From Spirogloea muscicola (Eukaryota > Streptophyta > Zygnematophyceae > Spirogloeales > Spirogloeaceae): a stretch of 52,952 nt of DNA. The stretch lies in the NCBI GenBank assembly GCA_009602725.1, contig WELB01000187.1:135407-188358 (forward strand). The letters run 5' to 3'. How positions within the stretch are numbered: the stretch's first letter is position 1; every line of letters begins with the position of its first letter. This document shows positions 1-11,459 of the stretch, piece by piece. The notes beneath the pieces were generated by a model that saw only the letters and a list, made by a program, of their open reading frames with translations, searched no databases and was not told where the DNA came from. The position numbers and the translations under genes are program-made.

Positions 1-252
1 CGTCGAGTTTCGGCCTGTTTGCAGCGAGCTCAGGCTAATGCCTTGCATCAGAAAGCTGGGCGAGCTCTAGTTGGTGACAGAAGGGCTTCTTACCTGACAG
101 CTAGTATTCATGCATCGGTTAGCGACCTTTATGTTTTGACCCGTGGATTTTGAGCGGGTCAACCTGCTGTAGGTTATGTAGATATTTAGATGTGCTTGCT
201 TGCCTTTGTACTTGGCCATTGGCCTATGTTTGTTTCAAAGACACGAAATTTT
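1..252 (+). mobile_element. LINE-B 3' end (5'-truncated, cut by window edge)
   Basis: The plus strand reads in frame as the end of a LINE ORF: a basic helix (RRVSACLQRAQ), ALHQKAGRAL, then SDLYVLTRGF and a TGA at about 150-153. A tail of roughly 100 bases follows, containing the palindrome GGCCATTGGCC and ending near GACACGAAATTTTC. A tail-only relative of this family lies at 46024-46138. The C-terminal pattern is like the end of ORF2 in non-LTR retrotransposons; the assignment rests on recurrence and pattern, not on a visible RT domain. A terminal scrap of a LINE-C tail (GTGGGCGAGC) follows directly. Confidence 0.6.
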
Positions 253-318
253 CTTCTCTGTGGGCGAGCACTTTCTTTCTTGGCCCGGCTTGCGCGACGC
301 GCTCTGTCCCGCTGGCGA

Positions 319-745
319 AATGCGTGTGTATTAAGAGATGGGGAGGCCATGTGTGGCCAAGTACCAAGGCAAGCACATTGACCACTGTACGTTACCTGCT
401 GCTAAGCTGACCACGAGGCAGCACATAGAGGTCGCTAACTGATGCTCGAACACCGGACGGCAATCGACAAGCTCTCGTACTACCAGCCAAGGCTCGACCA
501 GCTTTCTGATGCAACGCATGAGCCTGAGCTCGCTGCAGACAAGCTGACACTCTACGTCGCAAATTTGACAGATAGGCTGCCGGCATACCCAGCTGGGCTG
601 GAACATAGCGAATCTGGGCATATCCCAGACTCGCTATGTTCTCAAGTAGGGTATGGAAACGAGGACCCAAGCAGCCGAAAGTGTTGATTGCGGCCGGGAG
701 GAGGTGGTCGCTGCGGGGGTAGTCAGAGTAGTGTCGGAGCTTTCT
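319..745 (-). mobile_element. LINE-A 3' end inserted into LINE-C, with 7-bp TSD
   Basis: On the minus strand this encodes a piece resembling GPRFHTLLENIASLGY, then LRRRVSACLQRAQ, ALHQKAGRALA and SDLYVLPRG, followed by the LINE-A tail, whose 3' end is AATACACACGCATT at about 319-332. A homologous copy lies at 31768-32380 in the same orientation. The insert is bounded by CTGGCGA at 312-318 and again at 746-752. The flanking LINE-C reading (LARLARRALSRW before, RGEQ after) resumes across it. The usual LTRGY stop is replaced by LPRG, so this copy is degenerate. Confidence 0.65.
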
Positions 746-1030
746 CTGGCGAGGTGAGCAAGGCTGGCTTCACCGCCGCTGGCTTGCTAGCTCAGGTCTG
801 CCGTATGCGCCTCTCTATCTCCCTCCAGCGGTCCATGGCCCACGCCATGCACCTGCGTGCCGGCCGTGCTCTAGCCGCAGCCTCTGGCTTTCGTCAGGGG
901 GATTGCTTTCCGGCTGCTAATCTTTCGGATTTGCGGCTCCTCACTCGTGGTTACTAAGTGATCCATCCTACCCAAGCTCTGAGACAGCGCTGGGAAAGGC
1001 CAGCCCAGAAAGAATGAACAAAGAGCCTAA
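746..1030 (+). mobile_element. LINE-C 3' end (second half of interrupted copy)
   Basis: The first half is a short stretch at 276-318 (LARLARRALSRW). After the LINE-A insert the plus strand continues with VCRMRLSISLQRS, AMHLRAGRALAAASGFRQGD and LSDLRLLTRGY, with a TAA at 955-957. A 1-base deletion after the junction puts the two halves out of frame. The tail begins after the stop and includes a GGCCAGCCC stem near 1000. It is one of at least five LINE-C coding ends in the window. Confidence 0.6.
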
Positions 1031-1372
1031 CGGCACCAAAACCACACAGCTATGTAAGCAATTATATATCAAATGAAGAAGCGGTCAAATTGCAAGCGTC
1101 ACGACTGACCTTGGAAGTTAGGTGTGCTGTGTGCTTCATGGACACTCTCATTGGACTATCTTAGGCCGATATTTCGGAGGCACTTGCTTGCTGCTTCACA
1201 GTTGCGAAGTTCTGGGTTATGGTAGTGCAGTAGGCTTTGGACCATGACCACCAGCAATGTGCTGACAGTGACCAAGACGAGCGAAGTCTGCAGCGGGCTT
1301 CTCTAAATTTGTCAGAGAGAAGAAGAAGGGAACACAAATGCAAAGGCATATCAGAGTGATCCTCCACACATA

Positions 1373-3018
1373 TCAGGAAAAAAATTTGACCCCCTCATCA
1401 TCAGCGGTTGTGCCTTTGAAGAGGGCAGCTTTTCCTCGGCTTTCCAACAACTTAACAGCACGTAAGAGGATGGTCATGTCCACGCCCTCCAACTCTGGAT
1501 AGAAAGCCAACCCGCCATGAGAGCGTGACCACTTCACAATGTCCATGTGCATCTCATCTTGTTTGATTATATGGACCAATTGGATGACATTTACTCAGAT
1601 GCATTCTGATGTACTGCAGTCTCTCTCAACATAGATTGTGGACCAGACTTCATTCTAAATTCAACCGCAGAGGCTTTCAAAGGGCTTGCAGGTCGATAGT
1701 CACCGTATGATGCGGATAAGAGCTACTTTACAGGAAATTATATGTAGAAACAAACCAGTTCCATGGACGTCATCGCCCTGGCGTAGCTCTTCCATTGTCA
1801 TCACATTATTCTCCATGGCATTGTCTCTCACCTGTAAAGAGCACCATGGTCAAAAGGTCCCCTAAATCTTGAGCTCCTAAATTACATTCCTTATCAACAA
1901 GCTCACAGCCTCGTCTATCTCATTTACTACAGAATATTTGCATCAAGCCAGCATGCTGACATGACTCATTCAGCAACCATTCAGCAGTTCAGCAACCACT
2001 TCATGTGCGATGTCCGAAAGTACCTGTGCTACATACTAAGTTAGTGATTGTGTTACTATTGCAATCACAACCTCTACTCTACCCTGGTCATATGGTGCAA
2101 TGTGCAAGGGGCATTGAAAGTCTGCCCAAAGGGTAGAGAGCATACAAATTGGAGGAGAATGTCTGCCCAGTCCTCAACTCGCCTCCACAAAATGAGGCAC
2201 TTTTGATGACCTTTGTCCAGCCACTCTGCCCTGCCTGCAACACATGACCAAGTGAATGAGCGGGCATATTGTTGTTGTATATGGTGTCTCATTGTGAAAC
2301 ACTTCTGAGAAGCCAATAGATGATAGCACCGCCCTTCAAGCATCCTGCCATGTGAAATACTCTGCATGTGTGATAGAAAACACAGAGCATGCCTCAGATA
2401 TGGTGCGCACCTTCCGCTACAAGTGCCGCAAGGAAGCACACTTTAGCATCATTGCTGAGCTTACCTAAAAGCGGCAGGCCCATGAGACACAGCAATGAGT
2501 TAATTAGGGGCTAGTGTGTCAAGTAGTAATGGCACACTCTCGTTCCTGATGAAGCCAACAGCAGACTCTTGTTACAAACTCAGGGTCTGTGGTTCAGCTA
2601 CTTCAGCAGCCTGATACTGATCAGGCAGGCTACTAGTATTCGTTGCATTGCCAGTCTTTACGACAACGCAAGTGCTTCAAATCGGCTCAGTGTCGTGGTG
2701 CATACGGTCAATTGCCTGATTCACGAACAGTGGAAACTCCTCGTCCAAATTCACACGAAAGATCTTCTGCTGCTTGCAGTACTGCAAGATGAGCTCCTTC
2801 CAGAGCTGAACTTGCTTCTCCCTCGTATCCTTGACAGGCTGAAGCCTGGTGAGTGCAAGGTAGATATCACAATCGTGATAGAGCCCTTGTTGCATCACTA
2901 AACCTTGCACTGCATTTTCTGAAGTGCTAGGCGAGCAGCAAGTGTTGTGGACTGGAGCGTACGTGAAGTAGGGAGGGTAATTGTAGAACTGAGGCAGCCC
3001 AGGCACGCCAGCGGTCAT
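1373..3018 (-). CDS. VPS25: VPS25, ESCRT-II subunit
   Basis: ESCRT-II component for endosomal sorting of ubiquitinated cargo into multivesicular bodies, acting on the cytosolic face of endosomes. Six exons join cleanly in phase: 3018-2963, 2845-2706, 2464-2411, 2234-2146, 1831-1756 and 1494-1373, giving 178 residues with a TGA stop (human and plant VPS25 are about 176-180). The N-terminus has the family's YPPYFTLQPVKDTREKQ, the middle has EGRAEWLDKGHQKCLILWRR (first winged helix), and the C-terminus ends GTTADDEGVKFFS, matching plant VPS25. The ATG at 3018 gives the expected short N-terminus before YPPYFT. All introns are GT-AG. A LINE-D 3' end stops about 280 bases upstream in the sense direction. 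Confidence 0.95.
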
Positions 3019-3260
3019 CGGTCCGCTTCAGGCGACCGCGCTGGCGGAGCGGGGAGTGGAGTTGCTGCTGGCCGCGCCGTCACGCCGCGAGGCTGCCCGG
3101 CCAGAAGCCTCTCGGTGCGGCGCAGCGCCGGCGCATGCCGGCGACCTGGCGGCGCCGCGCACGACGGCGGCGGCGGGAGGCGGCGAGGGGGCTTGCGCTC
3201 GGCGGGGGACTGGCGGTGTGCTGCTGGGCTATATGCGACGAGGAAACAAGAAACAGCTCT

Positions 3261-3275
3261 TCAAATATATAAGGC
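3261..3275 (-). promoter_or_regulatory. TATA-like element upstream of VPS25
   Basis: On the minus strand this reads CCTTATATATTTG, a good TATA-type motif about 245 bases before the VPS25 ATG, followed by GC-rich leader DNA. It lies between the LINE-D 3' end (3300) and the gene. Function is inferred from position only. Confidence 0.35.
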
Positions 3276-3299
3276 AGTGGCAAGAAGTGGCACTCTCAA

Positions 3300-3540
3300 A
3301 GAGAGAAGGCGCGCGGGGCGCATGAATTGAAAGGGAGGCCAATTCAAGCCAATACATTGTTCAGGCAGAGTCGAGTGCAGACTAAACAATGCTACATAAT
3401 ACGGAGACCTAATCTAAGGTACCTAAGATGACATTAGTACCCACGGGTGAGCACAAACAAATCTGACAAGCTAACTTGGGGAGCTGGAGCGCCGCCACGA
3501 AAGCCGGAGGCCTGACTTAGAGCGCGCGCCTCAAAGAGAA
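3300..3540 (-). mobile_element. LINE-D 3' end
   Basis: The minus strand reads ARALSQASGFRGGAPAPQ, then LSDLFVLTRGY and a stop near 3434, followed by a tail of about 130 bases ending GCGCGCCTTCTCTCT at 3300. The tail block 3300-3447 matches 12384-12531 on the opposite strand with one substitution in 148 bases. The 5' end abuts the 3' tail of a LINE-A copy. Confidence 0.6.
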
Positions 3541-3808
3541 GATGCGTGTATATTAAGAGATGGGGAGGCCATGTGTGGCCAAGTACAAAGGCAAGCACAT
3601 TGGACAAATATACGTCACCTGCTGCTAAGCTGACCCGCTCAGTAACCACGAGTCAGCACATAGAGGTCGCTAGCTGACGCTCGAATACCGGACGGCAATT
3701 GACTAGCTCTTGTGCCAGCAGCTAAGGCTCGACCAGCTTTCTGATGCAGAGCATACGTCTGAGCTCGTTGCAGACAGGTTGACACTCGACGTCGCAGAAA
3801 TGACAGAT
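3541..3808 (-). mobile_element. LINE-A 3' end
   Basis: On the minus strand it encodes LSFLRRRVSTCLQRAQ, ALHQKAGRALAAGTRASQLP and SDLYVLTRGY with a stop near 3639, then the LINE-A tail ending ATACACGCAT at about 3541. The coding part is nearly identical to the copy at 31874-32050. It is truncated at its 5' side next to LINE-C-type tails at 3808-3965. Confidence 0.65.
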
Positions 3809-4320
3809 AAAAGGGGGGAAAGGGCTGTGAAAAGCCAGCCCGAAAAGAATTGACAAGGCTGTGAGAGGCCAGCCAAAGGAGTGTACAAGGTCTGAAAATG
3901 AATGCGGCTGCTGATATATAGAAGAGCGGCTGTAGAAGGCCAGCCAGATGAAAGGGCCGCATGGCGTAAAAAGCAGGATCTGTACAAGTGAGCAGCGGAG
4001 CTCGACTTGGCTCACTTGCGCGCAGGCCGAGCTTTGGCGGCGGCCTCCGGCTTCCGTCAGGGCGACGTCTTTCCGCCGGCTAGCTACTCACACTTGAATC
4101 TCCTGACTAGAGGTTACTGAGCGTCCCCTGGCTGATGTCTTAGTCCTCGTCCTTCGCACTCCGGCTCCTTCAGACCTTGTCCACTCCTCTGGGCTGGCCT
4201 TTCCCAGCCACCAGTCAATCTGGCCGCGCTTTCATTGCTCACGTTGTCAGACCTTGTCCATTCCTTTGGGCTGGCCTCTCCCAGCCACCAGTTCATCTGG
4301 CCGCGCTTGCTCTCTACCCC
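3808..4320. repeat. LINE-C-type tails and a LINE-C-like coding end
   Basis: At 3808-3965 the minus strand carries three tail units with GGGCTGGC or GGCTGGCC stems (ggctggctttt, ggctggcctctcacagcc and similar). At 4018-4120 the plus strand reads RAGRALAAASGFRQGD, then LNLLTRGY and a TGA at 4118-4120. Two more plus-strand tails follow at 4180-4320, each with a GGGCTGGCCT...CCAGCC stem and a short TTGTCCA lead-in. The rest of the gap up to the CUE/SMR stop (4780) shows nothing I recognise. Confidence 0.5.
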
Positions 4321-4779
4321 ACCTTCAGTGAGCGGCTGGACGACTTCGGCTATATTGGGAGCAAGAGCCGCAGGCAGAAAGCTGTCCTCCGGCTTGGACA
4401 GATCAGTGCAGTCCCCATCCTGGCTAGACGCCCCACCATCTTGGTACGCTGTTCCTTCCCTACACAATTGCCTGATTGCAAGTCGCAGACTGGACAGCCC
4501 CCCGACCTTCGTTAATGCGGTGCACCTCAAATGTCTCTCTGTTTTTAAAGGAGACGCAACTTCGAGACTACAGTTGCAGACGAGTTGCAGTTGTAGACTT
4601 GCATGCTTGCTTGCGAATGGTCTTTGCGCGTGCAAGCATTTTGAAGAATGCAGGGTTGCATCAAAGAAGTGCCAGATTTACAACAAGCAGGAGGCAGGCT
4701 GCAGCCAAGCAAGTCGCATGCCTGAAGTGGATAATGCGTGAAGTACATAACATGTGTATGCCTGCCGAGTGACGGAGCT

Positions 4780-7700
4780 TCAATACGAGGGAGCCCTCAA
4801 GAAGTCTGCAAGGCTGGAGCGACCTGCAGTTACAGGAGCCTCAGCTCGCTCGATGTCTCTTCTATGGATCAGGTATGCACCCAGGTTCTCCTCTGTATAG
4901 CCAATGCCAGTCTCCTTCAGATACCTGAGGACCTGCATCATGCAGGAGACTGACACCTGGTTCAAGGGGACCAGAATTTGCAGCACCAGTGGAGTGTCCA
5001 GATGGGTCATGAAATTCAGCAATTGCATACAATATGGAGGCACTACCAGTCCATTAAATAGCATGCAGGCACTCACAGCTGGTTTGACTTTCGCTTGACC
5101 CCCTGCGCTGTGTCGACCCCAGCCTGTGATGACCTTCAAAAATGTAAAAGCTGCATACAAGCGCTTCTACCACTTGAGCTGACCTTGTAACCACCATAGA
5201 CTGCCTGAGTAATGTCTAAAGTGAAATCTTGACTGGTACCTAGAGTGGTGCCATTTCCCTACAGATAGTATGCTTCTAACTGCTGTGTACCATGTACCAG
5301 TGAGAGTCCACATAAACAATGTGGTAGAAGGGTGAGTCCTTACAGAGTTTGAGCATGCACTTGAGGTGCATCTCTAGAAGGTTTATGGCTTCTTCCACAC
5401 AATGCTCATGAAGATCAAGATTGAGGACCTGCTTGGACGTGCTGTTCCTGCTACTAGATAAACCATATGTCAGCACTAGCTGGCCCCAAACAGGGACAAC
5501 TACGCCCTAGTTTATGTCCAATCAGATAAATACTACGTACAAGGAAGGTGACACTTGCTATACTTAATAAGCTGTGCACATACCTCTCAAGAGAGCAATT
5601 CATGGCTTGACTTCCAGTTACATTACACATCTTCTCTTTGTACATGTGCCCCTGAATACAGCACACAGCAAGTAGAACTCACTCATCGCCCTAGTATGTC
5701 TGAGCTTATCTCACAAGGCAAGCCTGCATTGTCTTCCAGTGGCCGTGCGAATGTGCTCTTAAGGTACGAAACAACTCACCATCTCCATCAAACTTTGGGC
5801 TTGGAGCTTTTTCCCCCGGCTCCAAGCTCTTCGAGCCTGCAAAAACAGCTGATAAGGTGTCATACATCTTCCACCCTCCACTCGAAGCAAGTCACAACAT
5901 GCAGATATTGATTGAGGCTATTGCATAAGTGTTTTTGCTTATCTGCCAGGCATGTGATAATAAAAAGCACAAGCTGCAGCCATCCTTTACCTCCTGGTAG
6001 CAGTAATTTCTCAATTGACCAGCTTCTTCTACAGGCCTCCACTCCTGATTATCGCCTGCATTTCGCTGAGATGCAAGGGGTCAAAATATAATCTGGTTGA
6101 TGAGAAGCCATGGTAAGGTAGAAGCAGTGGCAAGAGCTGTCATCCGCCAACCTCAGTAGCGAAGGAGATAAGTATATGTCCCACCTACTTCTGTTCTATC
6201 TTAGGTACAGCAATCCTTGGGTAAAGCAATGCATCTCATGAGGCAGTCACTGCTTAACATGTCCTTAAGACTTACTGCTTAAAAATGATTGATGATGATG
6301 ATCATGCTTCACTGACGACTTCTGAAGGTCATAGGTCAATGGCCTCAGATACCTATCTCCCTGTCTCTTCTCGTCATTGCTGTGCTCTTTGGACTCAGCT
6401 TGTGTGCTGATATCATTATACCCCCTTGCAGCTTCTGAGAGTGTTGGAAAGGCTGCAGTAAGCTTTGAATCAGATGTCCACGCTAAGGCTGGCTCCAATC
6501 CAAATGAACAAAGGGTTCTGTAAGCAATTCTGCATGTTTGACAGTCCTCACTCTTAAGCAGCTTCTTCACATCACAGGTAACGTACTCCACAAATGAATG
6601 ATGAAGTTTGTCAAGGATTTGTCATGAAGTCCGTGCCAACAAGCTAGGTCAAAATTGTTGAAATGTGAAAGCCTGTACCTCAAACTACAAAAGCAGCAGC
6701 ACATGCCACCACATTGACGTTACCTGTACGAGCCCCAAGAGGTTGTCAAAACCTCGTCAAGCAGCTTTGGCGGATTGCTTGGAAAAGCACGTTGGAGCTC
6801 TTGCAAGGTAGCCTGTAGAGTCATATGTAAGATCTTCTAAGGGTAGTTCTGAAGCTACAGATTTAGCACTCGCTGCTTGAGGTCAAAGCATGTATTAGCT
6901 CTTGCCGGCAGTCCAAGGCCAGGCTGTACATGATGAATATATATGACATCCTCAGTGTGTCATTGAGGGTGCATCTGAGCACCTCACCTGATTATGACTG
7001 CCAAGTGCATTCACAACCTGTGGCTGCTCTGGACTGGAATACGACGTTGCATGGTCCAGAGGCGTGGCTGGAGATGAAGACAGGTTCAGGAGGACCTCCC
7101 AGCTCTGCAAAGCCGCCATTGTCAGCTGCATCAATATATTAACTAAGATTGACAAACAAGTTGCTCTAATTGACCAACACTCTGGTGTGCACTTGGGCTA
7201 GTCTTCGCAAGCTGAACAGAGCCAGGAACAAATAATAGCTCCAGCAAGGGGATAAAAGTAAAGCAATAATCTTCATGGTCAAGCTCGAAATAGTACCTTC
7301 AGTGCATCTCCTTCAAAGTGGTCTACAGATTTCATGGTTGCACATCAGAAAGAGATATCAGAGCGAGTCTGCATGCATGGGCAGCTTGTAGCCTATGCAT
7401 GCATCCTTCAAGAGGCATCATCTTGACTTGTTGGCCAGTACACATTGACATCACCATGAATCCTACATGCTGAAACCTATAAACTGGAATGCGGACACTG
7501 TGCCACACACAGTGCAGCTGCTTACCAAGAACGTCCATTATGATGTCGTCCTTGATCGCAGCATCCGGCCCAAGCATGGAGCGCAGGAATGCTAGTGTCG
7601 CTCCCTTAGCAGGAACGGTAGAAGGAGCCTCATCTCCCAAGTGCAAAGTGACGGCAGGCACTTCTCCCGCTATTTGGCTGCCACTCGGCGTCCCGTTCTC

Positions 7701-8391
7701 TTCTCGTAAGTGCCTTCTGCTTTGCTCGTCTGCCAACCGTGGGTCATCGACATGACCGCCTGATTGTGATCCTTCCAGAGAGACTTCCAGTGGCCTAGCA
7801 TCTTGCCAGGATGCGAGGATCGTGGCTGCATTGTCAGCATCCTTCCCAGCGTCTTCGTATACGTTTGCTATAAAGTGGATGGAGAGGTTGGGAAAAGCTT
7901 CGAGAAGTCGGTGCACAGCCCTCTCCCGTTTCCAGTCCCTTTGTCTTATCTTGCCGCCTCCTGTGTCGTCGTTGCTTGACTTCCTGCACGAGATTAAGTC
8001 CATGACACTTGATGATGTTATGCATTTGCTCCTTGTAGACTGTACTGTTGCCATGCTATCTCACTGCAACGTGTGTGTGTGTCGAATATCGACAGGCAGC
8101 ACCATGGGGCCCATGGGGCCCCCGCATTGCTCTTCCTTAGCCCGGCGTGCGCGTCACGAGACTGAGGAAATCCAGAGACCTGCACCTGTAGAATCGGCCA
8201 AGCGGAAATGCCGGCTGGGACGGGCCGGCGGTGTCGGCGAGGAGGGCGAGCTGGCGGGCAGCCTCTGCGGCGACGTCCTCGCCACCGACGCAGGAGTCGA
8301 GGACGAGATGCACGACGTCCGCGTCGACGTCCGGGAAGGCCAGGCGGAGCAGCTCCAGGTCGCGCTGCCGGCTCGGCGGCGGCGGGCGCAT
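4780..8391 (-). CDS. CUE-DUF1771-SMR domain protein (CID7-like)
   Basis: A split gene whose exons encode, in order, CUE (LLRLAFPDVDADVVHLVLD, exon about 8391-8189), a second CUE (LLEAFPNLSIHFIANVYED, exon about 8036-7526), a third CUE-like piece (LQRAFPSNPPKLLDEVL, about 6832-6724), a Ser/Pro-rich linker with FPTLSEAA (about 6500), a DUF1771 piece (HWKTMQACL about 5700; GHMYKEKM about 5650), and an SMR domain with NLDLHEHCVEEAI (about 5420), VITGWGRHSAGGQAKVKPA (about 5130) and YTEENLGAYLI (about 4890). CUE domains bind ubiquitin; SMR domains bind or cut nucleic acid; plant CID5-7 proteins combine these. Substrate here is unknown. The ATG at 8391-8389 opens the first CUE exon; stop TGA at 4782-4780. 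Exact junctions in the middle are not all settled. Confidence 0.8.
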
Positions 8392-8534
8392 GGCCAGCCA
8401 GCGACGGCTGGCGCGCCGCCTCGAACACCGCGTCTCCAGATTGGTAGTGGAGTGTACTACCGAGTGATAGAGCTCATACCTCGCTTTCCGTCGTCCCAAG
8501 GGCAGAGCTCCGGCGCTGCGCCCGCCGCGCATCC
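8392..8534. promoter_or_regulatory. Shared divergent promoter region, CUE/SMR and VTE1
   Basis: The proposed ATG codons of the minus-strand CUE/SMR gene and the plus-strand tocopherol cyclase are only 143 bases apart, so both must be driven from this GC-rich interval or from within the neighbouring first exons. No TATA box or repeat copy is visible. The claim depends on both start codons being right. Confidence 0.4.
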
Positions 8535-11459
8535 ATGGCGCGCGCGCTGGCGCCCGCGCCGCCGCCCGCCCTCGACGNGCCGCCGGGGGCGCCACCCGGC
8601 CGGCCGTCTCGCAGGGCGCCGCTGCCAGGACGCCTCACAGCGGGCACGTCCCACCTTCACCGCCAGGCTAGTCGATGAAATGGTTGCTTACCACCCACGC
8701 TAAAATGGCAGCCTCGACGGGTCCAGCCTCAGAGAATTGGTCATTCCCAGTCTAGCACCGCTCTTACTGACTCGCTCGGCACCATCTTGTCCACGTAGGG
8801 GCTCCTCAGGATTGCACCGGTGCCCTGCGCAGGTATCACTTTGACGGCAGCAGCCGCAGGTTCTTCGAGGGCTGGTACCTGAAGGTGTCCATCCCAGAGG
8901 ACAAGCAGAGCTTCGCTTGGATGTACTCTGCTGAGGATCAGGGGATCGTTGGCTCCGAGGCGTCCGACGGCGTTGCTCGATTCCCTGGAGTCGGGGCCCA
9001 GGTCCTGGGCCCTAACGACCAGTATTTATTCCAGTACAGCAACGATGTGAAGCGATTCTGGGGAGGTGAGCAACATGGACCGAACATCCCAATGATTACT
9101 GGTTATAAGTCCTGTCAATTGGTTACGAAGTAGTGTCGCTGCTTTGATATAGGCGACTTCCTGTCTCATCACCTGTATGATCTTCTAGACATGCCCACTT
9201 ATTTCCGGTGGTTGCTGCAGATAAGCAGGACTTTAGTCTCAGCTACATTTTCTCCCCTTCATCTGCACCTAGACTGAATGGAGCTCCTCTATCCCCTGAA
9301 GTAAGGGCTTTATTGAAGCTGCAGCAAGTGTTTTGTAGCTTGTACCTAGGAGATTGGTCATGCAACAGCTGCATGCTAGCAAAATGAGTTGCATATAAGG
9401 GGTCATTTCTGCTTGCTAGCACCATGAGTGGGGGTTAGGGTCCTCCATGTGCTCAGCGCTTGCTTACTGCAACAGTTGCTCTGACTGTACTGGCAATCCA
9501 ACCTAGCCTTTGACTGAATTTATTGCAGAACTTCAAAGCAACAGCAAAGGAGGGATTTCAGGTCTTGCCTACTCTGCACCAGGGTTATCTCAGGGACAAC
9601 GGCAAGTGAGCATATGCTGCCTTGATCTTGCTTCGAGTTCTTAAATACAACTTATTATTGCTAGCCCATACTTTACTGCTGTTTGTTCACTATCAGCTCT
9701 TGCTTCGAATCAAACAACTCGTCAAGCATCTGCAGGTCCCCCAATAACAGGACCGTGGAGTCTGTGAGGTGGGAGTATGTCACAAGGCCATTGTATGGCT
9801 GGGGAGATGTTGATGGCGAGCAGCTTGCCACAGCTGGCTGGTTGGCTGCTTTCCGAGTTTTTGAGCCTCATTGGCAGGTCTGCATGGCTGGAGGACTTTC
9901 TTCGGGCTTCATAGAGTGGGGCAACAAGAGATACGACTTTGTGGATGCCCCATCTTATACGGAAAAGAACTGGGGAGGTTCATTCCCCAAGAAGTGGTTC
10001 TGGGTGAGCTTGCGTGTCTTCAGCTTTTTTACCACTATGCAGCAGTCAAGTACAACAGATTTTAGAAGGGGTGCCTGTCTTCAGTAATTTGACCACCATG
10101 CAGCAGTCACAACGACAGAGTCACTGTGAGAGTTGAGATACGGTGCTCTATCATGTGATTGCTGAACTATCTAAAATTGTACACAACATTGTTACAAGAC
10201 AAATTCAAGAGAACTGATGTATTGTGATTGCCCGACTATATCAGATCCAGTGCAATGTATTTGATGGAGCTGATGGTCCCATAGCACTCACGGCTGGAGG
10301 TGGACGAAGGGATTTTGCCGTTCTTGGGAGCAGCACTACCGAGGAAGTTGCCATGGTAGCTCATAAGCCCTTTTGGCCTCTCCCTCCTGGTGTCTGTCTG
10401 GTTATCTGCTAGCATGCGGATTGCAATTGTGAAGGTCTTGGACCCTCATGTCCTACTCATGACCGTTGACATAGATGGGCGTCCACTACAAGAGGAAGTT
10501 CTACTCTTTCACGCCTTGGCAAGGCAATGTGCGCTGGTCAATATCCCCTTGGGGAAGTTGGCAGATGTCAGCAACCTCCCCAGACTATGAGGTGGCCGCT
10601 ACAGACTTGAAGCTTATTCCAGCTGCACGCAGATAGTCTGCTTGTACAGCTCTGCCCGTTGTGTTGGTTAGCCTTGTTTGCTGATGTACGTTGTCATGTC
10701 ATCTAGCGGGTAACATTACTTACCAGACCTGAGACCTTGCCTAGTCTACTTAGGAGCTGTGATGAAGTCACAGGTAGGTCATATTCCTGGTCATCATCAA
10801 AATGTACCCTCTAGTGAGTGTCACTAAGTCATCAACCACTTGTCAGAATGTCTTGACGTTATCATAGGTCAGGGACTCAATGGGCTGGCTTTTGACGTCA
10901 CGGTCTAATTCTGTTCACCCCTTTTTGAGCTGCAATAGTCTTGCTCTGCTCTGCTGCAGGCTGAGTTACAAGCAACCACCGATGAAGAGGGCACAGTCTT
11001 AAGAGCCCCCACTGCAGATGCTGGACTGGCGCTCATGTGTAAAGATACATTTTTTGGCACCCTGCACCTTACGATTTGGGAAAGAAGTTCCAGTGGGGCT
11101 CGTGGACGGGTTTGTGCCTTCTCCAGCTGTTTTTCTGTAGATTGAACCTCGGCTGATCTTATCTTTGCAAAATATCCTTTGCATGGTCGTGAATGTTGAG
11201 GCTGTTGCTTGTAATGTGCCTGTGAGCTCAGTTGAAGCATGTGATGTTGAAGCTGTCTACTGTTTTGTGAGCTTCTTAGACCGTGTTGGACGTCACCAGC
11301 GACATGGCAGCACTTGAGGTTGGGGGAGGGCCGTGGTGGGGATCCTGGGACAACTCATCACAAACACCTGAACCCCTTCGGTCACTTGTGGGGCTTCCAA
11401 TCAATGTCAATGGGATCTTAGACAAAGTACCATCCTTGCTGAGGCCACCCGGCATTTGA
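8535..11459 (+). CDS. VTE1: Tocopherol cyclase (VTE1)
   Basis: Plastid enzyme closing the chromanol ring of tocopherols. Exons in phase: 8799-9065, 9221-9300, 9529-9605, 9736-10003, 10245-10355, 10475-10591, 10960-11109 and 11280-11459, about 416 residues after the first exon. They contain the family's YHFDGSSRRFFEGWY, GVGAQVLGPNDQYL, RWEYVTRPLYGWGDV, FEPHWQVCMAGGLSSG, PSYTEKNWGGSFP, LTAGGG, FTPWQGNVRW, TIWER and VGGGPWWGSW, ending RPPGI-stop (TGA 11457-11459), the same order as Arabidopsis VTE1. The first exon (ATG 8535) is an Arg/Pro/Ala-rich stretch fitting a transit peptide but contains an N at 8578, and its donor site is unclear, so the start is tentative. Confidence 0.93.

Noticed and set aside
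2947-3330. Plus-strand frame of 127 codons over the VPS25 5' end
   Set aside because: Overlaps VPS25 exon 1 and its GC-rich leader; Arg/Gly/Ala-rich without any motif.
7332-8054. The 240-codon minus-strand frame as a complete gene
   Set aside because: It is one CUE-containing exon read through its introns; a preceding CUE exon and following DUF1771/SMR exons belong to the same gene.
8057-8130. Short GT-repeat and CCATGGGGC duplication as a regulatory element
   Set aside because: Lies in an intron of the CUE/SMR gene with no sign beyond simple repetition.
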